Shown: positions 6,913 through 11,005 of the stretch, piece after piece
How positions within the stretch are numbered: the stretch's first letter is position 1
Layout: the number at the start of each line of letters is the position of its first letter
DNA from: Euryarchaeota archaeon UBA202
Lineage (GTDB): Archaea > Thermoplasmatota > E2 > UBA202
NCBI GenBank assembly: GCA_002502685.1
Contig: DAQA01000030.1
Location: 1 to 11,005, forward strand
Direction: 5' to 3'
DNA length: 11,005 nt
Notes under the pieces: generated by a model
What the model was told of the DNA's origin: nothing
The model's input: the letters and a program-made list of their open reading frames with translations, nothing else
Database searches by the model: none
Made by a program: the position numbers and the translations under genes

Positions 6913-7041
6913 ATGTCTAAGCAAAAACTTACACGTTCAGTTGAAACAGATTTGATTGATTGTGCTCGTACCCTTGGGCTCAACTTGTCTGGTATTCTTG
7001 AAGAGAGATTGAAAGAATTACAGACCAAAAGTAGGAAATAA
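6913..7041 (+). CDS. Ribbon-helix-helix (CcdA-like) protein; N-part of the left element's integrase
   Basis: This short protein of 42 residues has the RHH pattern: strand KLTRSVETDLIDCA, turn LGLN, and helix LSGILEERLKEL. It resembles CcdA-type antitoxins and the RHH domains found in front of some archaeal integrases. The TAA (7039-7041) falls two bases before the 49-bp att repeat begins. The reading frame that continues through att into the integrase C-part (open from 7013) is offset by one base from the RHH frame. In the right element the equivalent RHH is fused in frame to att. So this gene is either an independent antitoxin-like regulator or an integrase N-part that gained a frameshift after integration. 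The palindrome at its ATG supports it still being expressed and self-regulated. Confidence 0.65.
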   Translation: MSKQKLTRSVETDLIDCARTLGLNLSGILEERLKELQTKSRK

Positions 7042-7043
7042 TA

Positions 7044-7092
7044 TTGAGTGCGGCCACCGGGATTCGAACCCGGGTTACAAGCTTGGGAAGCT
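7044..7092 (-). repeat. Exact att copy of the tRNA-Gly 3' half (49 bp)
   Basis: These 49 bases are identical to 10740-10788, covering the tRNA 3' flank, acceptor, T-arm and anticodon stem-loop (GGG is the complement of the anticodon) up to the 3' side of the anticodon loop. Beyond 7092 the match ends abruptly, so this is a tRNA fragment and not a gene. It marks the junction of the two tandem elements. The dyad CAAGCTT-GGG-AAGCT at its right end is the kind of anticodon-loop symmetry that tyrosine integrases use for crossover. Confidence 0.93.
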
Positions 7093-7399
7093 CTCAGGAA
7101 CAGAGGAGATTATAGATAAAAATCAGTTCAATGAATATCTTTCTTTACTTGAGATACAAGGGTTAAGCGAAGACTGGTTGTATCAAATAAAGAATTATTT
7201 AATGGAGTATCTTCAATTTATAGGATGGGAGATAGACAAGGAGAAAACACTTGACTATTTCAAGAATATTAATAATAGGCACAAAGTTTCTTCCTATAGG
7301 AAAAAAGCCTATCAAGTTCGTCGATTTCTTCATCATCTGGGTTGCGGATGGGACAAAGAAATTAAGTTACCACCAGAGCCATTTTATATACCAAAATGA
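7046..7399 (+). pseudogene. Tyrosine-integrase C-part: att-encoded segment plus core-binding domain, catalytic domain missing
   Basis: The frame runs through the att repeat as ECGHRDSNPGYKLGKL and on into FNEYLSLLEIQGLSEDWLYQ and RKKAYQVRRFLHHLGCGWDK, ending PPEPFYIPK with TGA at 7397-7399. The peptide read from antisense tRNA (RDSNPG) is a known hallmark of archaeal integrases that carry attP inside the gene. The rest matches the SAM-like core-binding domain that precedes the catalytic domain. In a complete enzyme the PEPxYIPK point is followed by about 180 residues with R, HxxR and Y; here a stop follows at once. The same ending occurs in the other copy (4341-4711). Whether it is made as a short DNA-binding protein (a TTG lies at 7178) is open. 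Confidence 0.75.
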
Positions 7400-7470
7400 C
7401 TTATAAAGACCAATCTGTTTATATTGGTCAAAAATGTCTTTTTACCCGGTTTTATAACGATTTTTATTTG
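7343..7470 (+). repeat. 128-bp near-identical repeat, copy 2 (partner 4649-4776)
   Basis: This copy carries the end of the integrase frame, the TATA-like TTATAAAG (7401-7408), the inverted repeat GACCAAT-(8)-ATTGGTC at 7408-7429 and the start of the small membrane protein. Only two mismatches to the partner were seen. The inverted repeat falls where transcription of the membrane-protein gene should start, so it could be an operator; on RNA it would be a 7-bp hairpin. Confidence 0.9.
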
Positions 7471-7630
7471 TTTTTGGTATAGATTCTTCGGGCTGTTCCA
7501 ATTTGCCGAGATATTGCCATTTAACATGCTTCTCGCTTTTATCCCAATACTCACGGTAGCGGTATTTATGACCGTTTATTTCTTTCACATACTCAGCCAT
7601 GCAAACGAAATGAAAATGATGTATAAATAA
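7424..7630 (+). CDS. Small two-helix membrane protein, unknown function
   Basis: This protein of 68 residues has two hydrophobic segments, about 5-27 (FLPGFITIFICFWYRFFGLF) and 35-56 (MLLAFIPILTVAVFMTVYFF), with a short charged tail NEMKMMYK. I do not recognise a family. The start is uncertain: TTG at 7424 is the first candidate, with TTATAAAG about 20 bases upstream as TATA box, which would make the transcript leaderless. The GACCAAT inverted repeat overlaps this start. The left element keeps the promoter and first bases of the same gene but the rest is lost there. Small hydrophobic proteins are common in archaeal viruses and plasmids (holin-like, toxin or envelope proteins), but nothing here decides between these. 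Confidence 0.45.
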   Translation: MVKNVFLPGFITIFICFWYRFFGLFQFAEILPFNMLLAFIPILTVAVFMTVYFFHILSHANEMKMMYK

Positions 7631-7784
7631 CTATGGTAAAACTATGGTAAAGACAATACCCAACTATACCCAACTATCACTACCCAACAGATATACAAAT
7701 CAGTTGTTCGAATTATTCCTACTCTATGTCAAGTAAACTAATATCAACATGATATTCATATATGAATATTCATTAATGAATATC
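7631..7784. repeat. Cluster of short direct repeats and overlapping palindromes (possible origin or operator array)
   Basis: This non-coding stretch holds CTATGGTAAA twice (7631-7640 and 7642-7651) and TACCCAAC three times (7657, 7667 and 7681). Two 18-bp perfect palindromes share their ends: ATATTCATATATGAATAT (7752-7769) and ATATTCATTAATGAATAT (7766-7783). Iterated short sites next to AT-rich palindromes are typical of replicon origins, partition sites or multi-site operators. No replication protein is seen nearby, so the role is conjecture. Confidence 0.5.
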
Positions 7785-7878
7785 ATAATGAAAAGAAAGT
7801 CAAATTTCTAAATTACGTAAAACCATAAAACAGAAATCAGTAAAACATTGGATAGTTTTAGAGCAGTAGAAATCACAT

Positions 7879-8076
7879 TGGCTTAACGCATTAGCGTATC
7901 AGCCATGCAATCCCTGGTAGCCCTCCGCCCAACCCCAAACATAAAGGATATGGGAAAGGGCAATCCTTGCGGATTGGCACACTTTAGAGTGTGCTTCCCC
8001 GTCCTTGGTTGGATGGCGATACGATGAGCATAGCGTTCTTGGTAGAACTCCTGCAGAGGAAGCGGGAATAAACCTC
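7879..8076. ncRNA. Structured RNA candidate; right end resembles an IS200/IS605 (TnpB omega RNA) end
   Basis: This GC-richer island in AT-rich DNA folds well by eye. Stems are TGGCT/AGCCA enclosing ACGC/GCGT (7879-7905), then nested CGCC/GGCG (7926/8015), CCAACC/GGTTGG (7929-7934 with 8007-8012), AAGGA/TCCTT (7944-7948 with 8002-8006) and GGGAA/TTCCC (7952-7956 with 7995-7999). The last closes a three-way junction of two abutting hairpins, CAATCC-TTGC-GGATTG (7961-7976) and GCACACT-TTAG-AGTGTGC (7977-7994). GTTCT-TGGT-AGAAC follows. The end GGAAGCGGGAAT...CCTC...GGGAGG (about 8058-8089) looks like IS605-type right ends, which encode omega RNA at the 3' end of tnpB. No tnpB gene is present. 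Strand is undecided: the plus strand fits the IS605 reading, but the minus strand gives a GCAA tetraloop. Confidence 0.5.
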
Positions 8077-8100
8077 AATCTTGGGAGGAATAGATGGATG

Positions 8101-8118
8101 GGATTGTCAGAACAATCC
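8101..8118 (+). terminator. Hairpin after the structured-RNA region
   Basis: GGATTGT-CAGA-ACAATCC is a perfect 7-bp stem with a 4-base loop, followed by TTCTAAAAACTCTCTTCT. It could end a rightward transcript of the RNA region, or act for the minus-strand remnant that stops at 8121. Confidence 0.35.
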
Positions 8119-8120
8119 TT

Positions 8121-8284
8121 CTAAAAACTCTCTTCTATAATTTTCTTTTCTTTTTCAGTTATTTTGTAAATCTTGTAAACAAATTCATCAATTTCAGGAT
8201 TAATAATCTTACAAGTATTTCATAATATTTTGCCTTCTTATCCTGTCTTTTCTTATTCTCTCCTATAAGAATCAAATGTTGCAT
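8121..8284 (-). pseudogene. C-terminal remnant of a restriction/DNA-methyltransferase (type IIG-like) protein
   Basis: Read on the minus strand, the last 29 or so codons (to TAG at 8121-8123) give INPEIDEFVYKIYKITEKEK followed by KIIEESF. The EID-x-x-VY-x-x-Y-x-(L/I)T-x-x-E-x-x-I(V/I)E ending is characteristic of Eco57I/type IIG and related adenine-methylase C-termini. A second frame just upstream (from ATG at 8282-8284, with a lysine-rich helix NKKRQDKKAKYYEILVR) appears to continue the same protein after a frameshift near 8200. Everything N-terminal to this is gone. It is a scrap left by a former restriction-modification gene in the element; the identification rests on a short motif. Confidence 0.5.
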
Positions 8285-8522
8285 TTCCTTTTATATGCCT
8301 AAAAGGAAAAATAACAGATATGAGACAAGTCAGATTTATATTTCAATTCTCAAAAAAAAATTAAAAAAAATTAAAATGACCTTTATAGCCGTTTTAAATG
8401 CTTTCTTAATGCTTGTTTCACGTTTACTTCATGCTTTTAGTTATGATAGAAGATAGAGATATATAAATCCCATCATTATACAAATCACCATTTTTAAATA
8501 CGAAAGATAAATTCAATGACAG
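8285..8522. other. Non-coding leader region of the glycosyltransferase gene
   Basis: I see no gene on either strand. The region is AT-rich with A runs (8350-8372). ATATATAAA at about 8458-8465 is a good TATA box about 60 bases ahead of the glycosyltransferase ATG, implying a leader of roughly 35 bases. No clear ribosome site precedes the ATG at 8523. Confidence 0.4.
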
Positions 8523-10031
8523 ATGAAAATATGCTTTGTCGGTAATTTGTCAACAACATTCATCAAAAGAGATTATGAAATTTTAAACAAGCATTTTGAT
8601 GTTGATGTCATTGAACCACCAAAGAAAAAATCAGGATGGTTTAAGTATCTATTCACCGTCAAAAACAAAATAAAAAAATGTGATGTTGCATTTGGCTGGT
8701 TTGCTGGATGGCATACTGCTTTTTCAGTTCACTATTCCAAAAAATACAAGAGGAGATCTATTGTTGTCGTGGGAGGATATGACGCAGCTTATATTCCAGA
8801 GATCAACTATGGTGCATTTACAAATCTAAAGGAGAGAATACCAGCAAGATATGTATTGAAACATGCTGATTTAATCTTGCCCGTATCTGAATTTACCAAA
8901 AAAGAAGTTTTGAAAAGAGTAAAACCAAAACAGGTTAAACTTCTTTATAATGGCGTTAACATTAATAAATTCAAATCAAACAAAACTAAAGAGAATTTTG
9001 TTATCACTATTGGCAATAAAATACGATTGAAAGGTCTGGATACTTTTGCCGATGCTTCTAAAAATTTCCCAAACCATAAATTTGTAATCATAGGAGACAA
9101 TAAAACCAATACAGAAATTTTATCAAATCCAAATATCATTTTTACTGGCAAAATTCCACATGATGAAGTTTTGAAGTGGTTACAAAAAGCCAAAGTATAT
9201 TGCCAATTATCTTATACCGAGAGTTTTGGAATGGGGTTAGCAGAAGCGATGGCTTGTGAATGTGTGCCTGTTGTAACTGATAGGGGAGCAATCCACGAAG
9301 TAGTTGGTGATGCTGGCTTTTATGTCCCTTATGGAAACGAAAAAGCAACAACAGAAGCAATAAAAAAGGCATTAAATGCTTCAGACAAATTGGGAAAGAT
9401 GGCAAGAGAACAAATAGAATCCTTCTCTCTAAGGAAACGGGAAACTCGGTTGGTTGAAATAGTGAAAATGGTTGATAGTATAACCTCTGCTGTTGATATA
9501 AGGCTGAAAAAATCCATTAAGATTGCAAACATAAAAGATAAAGAGAAAGTGTTAGATTTAGGATGTGGAAACAAAATATTGAAATATTACTTGTCAGATG
9601 GAATAGAATATACTGGTATAGATAAAATTGATGGCATAGACTTAGAGAAAGAATTGCCATCTAGTATTTTATCTCAAAAGTTTGATGTTATCTTTATGAA
9701 TGAATTTATTGAACATATTGAAAATTTTAAATCGCTTCTGATGAAATGCAGAGAAATCCTATCAGATAATGGCAGAATCATAATTTCCACCCCTTCGGCA
9801 AATAGAATCATTTACGGCGATATTTTCAACGGAATTGGAGAAGATAAAACCCATATTTGTTGTTTTAAAAAATCAAATATGAGAAATCTTGTTAGGATAT
9901 GTGGTTTTAAAATCACAAAAATTATAGGAACATATATCCGGTTTCCACCTTTATTACCAAATAAATTTATTGCCATTCCAACAAATCAAACTATCTATTC
10001 AGAAGTAATAATTTATAGATTGGAACACTAA
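8523..10031 (+). CDS. Fusion of family 4 glycosyltransferase (GT-B) and class I SAM methyltransferase
   Basis: The protein is 502 residues long with two domains. Residues 1 to about 305 are a GT-B glycosyltransferase: an N-terminal Rossmann half (MKICFVGNLS), LLYNGVNINKFK (140-151) at the domain border, VIIGD (188-192), and the GT4 signature ESFGMGLAEAMACECVPVV (233-251) with the E233/E241 pair, then EVVGDAGFYVPYGN. Residues 330-502 are a class I methyltransferase: VLDLGCGN (343-350) binds SAM, YTGIDKIDGID (363-373) is the acidic loop, and FDVIFMNEFIEHIENF with GRIIISTPSANR follow. It probably transfers a sugar to a surface glycan and methylates a sugar, perhaps capping the chain. It is intact, AT-rich and lies among remnants, so it is a likely cargo gene. 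No signal or membrane segment is seen; it should act in the cytoplasm at the membrane. Confidence 0.9.
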   Translation: MKICFVGNLSTTFIKRDYEILNKHFDVDVIEPPKKKSGWFKYLFTVKNKIKKCDVAFGWFAGWHTAFSVHYSKKYKRRSIVVVGGYDAAYIPEINYGAFTNLKERIPARYVLKHADLILPVSEFTKKEVLKRVKPKQVKLLYNGVNINKFKSNKTKENFVITIGNKIRLKGLDTFADASKNFPNHKFVIIGDNKTNTEILSNPNIIFTGKIPHDEVLKWLQKAKVYCQLSYTESFGMGLAEAMACECVPVVTDRGAIHEVVGDAGFYVPYGNEKATTEAIKKALNASDKLGKMAREQIESFSLRKRETRLVEIVKMVDSITSAVDIRLKKSIKIANIKDKEKVLDLGCGNKILKYYLSDGIEYTGIDKIDGIDLEKELPSSILSQKFDVIFMNEFIEHIENFKSLLMKCREILSDNGRIIISTPSANRIIYGDIFNGIGEDKTHICCFKKSNMRNLVRICGFKITKIIGTYIRFPPLLPNKFIAIPTNQTIYSEVIIYRLEH

Positions 10032-10054
10032 TTAAAATCTCGTTAGAACCTCTT

Positions 10055-10235
10055 TTAAAACATTGTCCGCATACCGTAACCTAAAACTAACTCTGCCTGT
10101 TGCCGGGTATAGCAAGCAAGAGCAAGAGCATCAGCGAAGTCTGGGCTTTTATCCTGGCCATCATTTATTCTTATCTTTCCATTGCTGGTAAACTCCATCT
10201 GCAAATTATTCAATTGTTGCTTCAGCGTGCCGTGA
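10055..10235 (-). pseudogene. Terminase large subunit (TerL) C-terminal remnant
   Basis: On the minus strand the frame ending at TAA 10055-10057 reads GTLKQQLNNLQMEFTSNGKI, then RINDGQDKSPDFADALALAC. The LxxQL...F...GKI...KSPDxADALALA pattern is the end of the nuclease domain of tailed-virus terminase large subunits, where the aspartates of SPDxADAL belong to the metal site. About 60 residues remain and everything before is missing. The upstream edge (about 10232) coincides with the start of an unrelated DUF4352-like domain read on the other strand, marking a deletion or recombination joint. The identification is by motif. It points to a Caudoviricetes-like provirus or an element that recombined with one. 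Confidence 0.6.
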
Positions 10236-10528
10236 TTAGAGATTTTGATTTTGCTATTGTTACTTTAAGGGTTGAAAATTATGCAGAAAGAAGCATTAGC
10301 ACAAACCCGTGGAACTGGGAATTGGAAGTAGATAATGTTACTTATTATCATAGTAGCGAAACATACAGTGACGAGATAAATTGCACAGTAGCGGATATTG
10401 GAACTGGTGGTAGTATTACTACCCAGATGGTTTTTGAAGTTCCAGAAGATAGGCATGCATCACCGAAATTGAAATATACCGGCTTGTTTCCCCCAAAAAT
10501 GGTGAGAGATGATACTCTGCTACCTTAA
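10232..10528 (+). pseudogene. 5'-truncated DUF4352-like (immunoglobulin-like) domain
   Basis: The frame reads RDFDFAIVTLRVENYAERSI, then a WELEVDNVTYY strand, DIGTGGSITTQMVFEVPEDR and LKYTGLF, ending at TAA 10526-10528. This is the beta-sandwich of DUF4352-type domains, which normally follow a signal peptide or lipobox on exported archaeal and bacterial proteins. Here no signal remains. The open frame can be extended left to 10100, but that part is the antisense of the terminase remnant, so I treat only 10232-10528 as this domain. GTG at 10232 could start a 98-residue product; without an export signal it is probably inert. Confidence 0.5.
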
Positions 10529-10552
10529 AAACAAAATATATACTAAATATAT

Positions 10553-10798
10553 ATGGTAAAGATTAGAACAACAATCACTATCAATAAGGATTTACTAAAA
10601 AAAGCAAAACATCATAGTATTAGCATTAGTTCATTCTTGGATATTGAACTTCGTAGATATATTGCTCTTATAGAAGGAAAACAAACCAATCCTCATAAAT
10701 TTAGTGAGGAAAGTAATCAAAGCGAAATCCATAATACTTTTGAGTGCGGCCACCGGGATTCGAACCCGGGTTACAAGCTTGGGAAGCTTGGATCCTAA
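10553..10798 (+). CDS. RHH domain fused to att-encoded tail: N-part of the split integrase, int(N)
   Basis: This frame encodes 81 residues. Residues 1-45 are a ribbon-helix-helix domain: strand KIRTTITINKDLLKKAKHH, helix SISSFLDIELRRYIALIE. A polar linker follows. From about residue 64 the frame is antisense tRNA-Gly: ECGHRDSNPGYKLGKLGS, stopping inside the tRNA at TAA 10796-10798. Replacing the sequence after 10788 with that after 7092 keeps the frame and continues into the integrase core-binding domain (KLSGTEEI...), giving about 180 residues in all. This is direct evidence that integration split the gene here. The ATG is preceded by AT-rich inverted repeats (10535-10552). It may still be made as an RHH repressor with a short tail. 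Confidence 0.75.
   Translation: MVKIRTTITINKDLLKKAKHHSISISSFLDIELRRYIALIEGKQTNPHKFSEESNQSEIHNTFECGHRDSNPGYKLGKLGS
10740..10788 (-). repeat. att copy within the intact tRNA-Gly (49-bp direct repeat)
   Basis: These bases are identical to 7044-7092. The repeat spans from five bases outside the tRNA 3' end through the anticodon stem-loop, so the target gene is restored on integration. The dyad CAAGCTT-GGG-AAGCTTG (10774-10790) is the likely crossover region. Confidence 0.93.
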
Positions 10799-10816
10799 CC
10801 ACTAGATTATGACCGC
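10745..10816 (-). tRNA. tRNA-Gly (anticodon CCC)
   Basis: This 72-nt gene folds as a full cloverleaf. The acceptor pairs GCGGTCA with TGGCCGC (one T-G pair), with discriminator A. The D-stem is ATC/GAT around TAGTGGTTAG, the anticodon stem CAAGC/GCTTG with loop TTCCCAA, the variable loop TAAC, and the T-stem CCGGG/CCCGG with loop TTCGAAT. The anticodon CCC reads GGG. CCA is not encoded and no intron is present. The gene starts 24 bases downstream of the stop of the preceding minus-strand gene. Its 3' half is the target for at least two integrations, copies of which extend to 4339. Confidence 0.95.
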
Positions 10817-10840
10817 GGACCAAGGTCTAACCTCTAGATC

Positions 10841-11005
10841 TTAACCATAGGCAAGATCCCGGGTGTGTTTTTTGGGTGTATTTTTCGTGGGTGCAAGGAT
10901 ATCCAGGCTTTTCTTAAAGGTACCGTTATCGATTTCTCCTGCGAGCAACTTATCAAGGAGAACCCGTGCCATGTCTTCATAGTTTGACTCTGTCGTGACA
11001 GATAC
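10841..11005 (-). CDS. C-terminal part of an unrecognised protein
   Basis: The last 54 residues of a minus-strand gene enter from the right edge and stop at TAA 10841-10843. The visible part contains a helix-rich segment (NYEDMARVLLDKLLAGEIDN, then TFKKSLDILAP) and a basic tail ending RDLAYG. I recognise no family. Its codon use and higher GC resemble the left-hand chromosomal genes rather than the integrated elements, which fits chromosome resuming beyond the tRNA. The stop lies 24 bases before the tRNA, on the same strand, so the two may share a transcript. Confidence 0.6.
   Translation of the reverse strand, partial: VSVTTESNYEDMARVLLDKLLAGEIDNGTFKKSLDILAPTKNTPKKHTRDLAYG

Larger units (their letters stand above)
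4339..7092. mobile_element. Left integrated element (decayed), bounded by tRNA-Gly-derived direct repeats
   Basis: The element runs from a decayed tRNA-Gly 3'-half copy (4339-4376) to an exact one (7044-7092). Just inside the left end is an integrase C-part pseudogene (to 4711), and just inside the right end is an RHH gene (6913-7041). This is the layout expected when a tyrosine integrase gene carrying attP near its 5' end is split by integration. The cargo is a winged-helix gene, a TPR gene and a minus-strand zinc-ribbon gene. No catalytic integrase domain, replication gene or structural virus gene is visible. The heavy decay at the left end suggests it integrated long ago, or that the left end is no longer under selection. 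The boundaries are read directly from the repeats; mobility is inferred. Confidence 0.7.
7044..10788. mobile_element. Right integrated element between exact tRNA-Gly att repeats
   Basis: The element is bounded by the 49-bp direct repeat at 7044-7092 and its partner at 10740-10788 inside the intact tRNA gene. The integrase C-part (7046-7399) lies inside the left end and the RHH-att N-part (10553-10798) at the right end. Joining 10788 to 7093 restores one uninterrupted frame. Contents are a small membrane protein, a repeat cluster, a structured-RNA candidate, a restriction/methyltransferase remnant, a glycosyltransferase-methyltransferase gene, and terminase and DUF4352-like remnants. No full integrase, replication or capsid gene is present, so it would need helper functions in trans or is a relic. 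Confidence 0.75.

Noticed and set aside
7044..7092. A second tRNA-Gly gene
   Set aside because: Only the 3' half to the anticodon loop is present; there is no D-arm or 5' acceptor strand, so it is an att copy.
7657..7688. A CRISPR array
   Set aside because: The repeats are 8 bases at 10-14-base spacing, far too short and close, and no cas gene is present.
8945..9574. Minus-strand open frames under the glycosyltransferase-methyltransferase gene
   Set aside because: Overlapping, low-complexity and hydrophobic frames that mirror a strongly conserved plus-strand gene.
10100..10528. A single 142-residue gene on the plus strand
   Set aside because: Its first 44 codons are the antisense of a recognisable terminase remnant and have no domain of their own. 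Only the part from 10232 reads as a protein domain.
10820..10850. Another tRNA fragment right of the tRNA (GATCTTAACCATAG resembles the D-arm)
   Set aside because: The likeness is about 14 bases with mismatches and overlaps the end of a coding frame, so chance is sufficient.

Overview
The window reads as archaeal DNA, probably from an AT-rich euryarchaeote; I cannot name a lineage. The signs are TATA-like boxes about 25 bases ahead of start codons (leaderless transcripts), a few GGAGG-type ribosome sites, a tRNA without an encoded CCA, a tyrosine-integrase gene split by integration at a tRNA, a ribbon-helix-helix (RHH) antitoxin-like protein and a stand-alone tetratricopeptide protein.

Left third (1-4338), surface-polysaccharide genes. 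A leftward operon with two ATGA overlaps encodes a left-handed beta-helix acetyltransferase, a DegT-type PLP aminotransferase and a Gfo/Idh oxidoreductase (cut by the window edge). Together they would build a 3-acetamido-3-deoxy nucleotide sugar. A divergent membrane-anchored family 2 glycosyltransferase follows. Convergent to it is a UDP-glucose/GDP-mannose dehydrogenase family protein, probably UDP-glucose 6-dehydrogenase.

Middle and right (4339-10816), an integration hot spot. An intact tRNA-Gly(CCC) lies on the minus strand at 10745-10816. Its 3' half is copied exactly at 7044-7092 and, decayed, at 4339-4376. These three direct repeats bound two back-to-back integrated elements. Each has the same plan: the C-terminal part of a tyrosine integrase just right of its left att copy, and an RHH (integrase N-terminal) segment just left of its right att copy. 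In the right element the RHH reading frame runs in frame into the antisense tRNA sequence, and closing the circle on paper gives an RHH-att-core-binding protein. Neither integrase copy has a catalytic domain, and both end at the same codon, so these look like non-autonomous or decayed elements.

Left element cargo: a winged-helix protein, a TPR protein, a tiny zinc-ribbon protein on the minus strand, and long decayed AT-rich DNA with a 34-bp perfect palindrome. Right element cargo: a small membrane protein, a repeat cluster that may be an origin or operator array, a GC-rich structured-RNA candidate resembling an IS200/IS605 right end, a remnant of a restriction/methyltransferase C-terminus, a glycosyltransferase-methyltransferase fusion, and a terminase large-subunit remnant abutting a truncated DUF4352-like domain. 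The terminase scrap suggests a tailed-virus ancestry for part of this element.

Beyond the tRNA (10841-11005) the chromosome resumes with the C-terminus of an unrecognised minus-strand gene.
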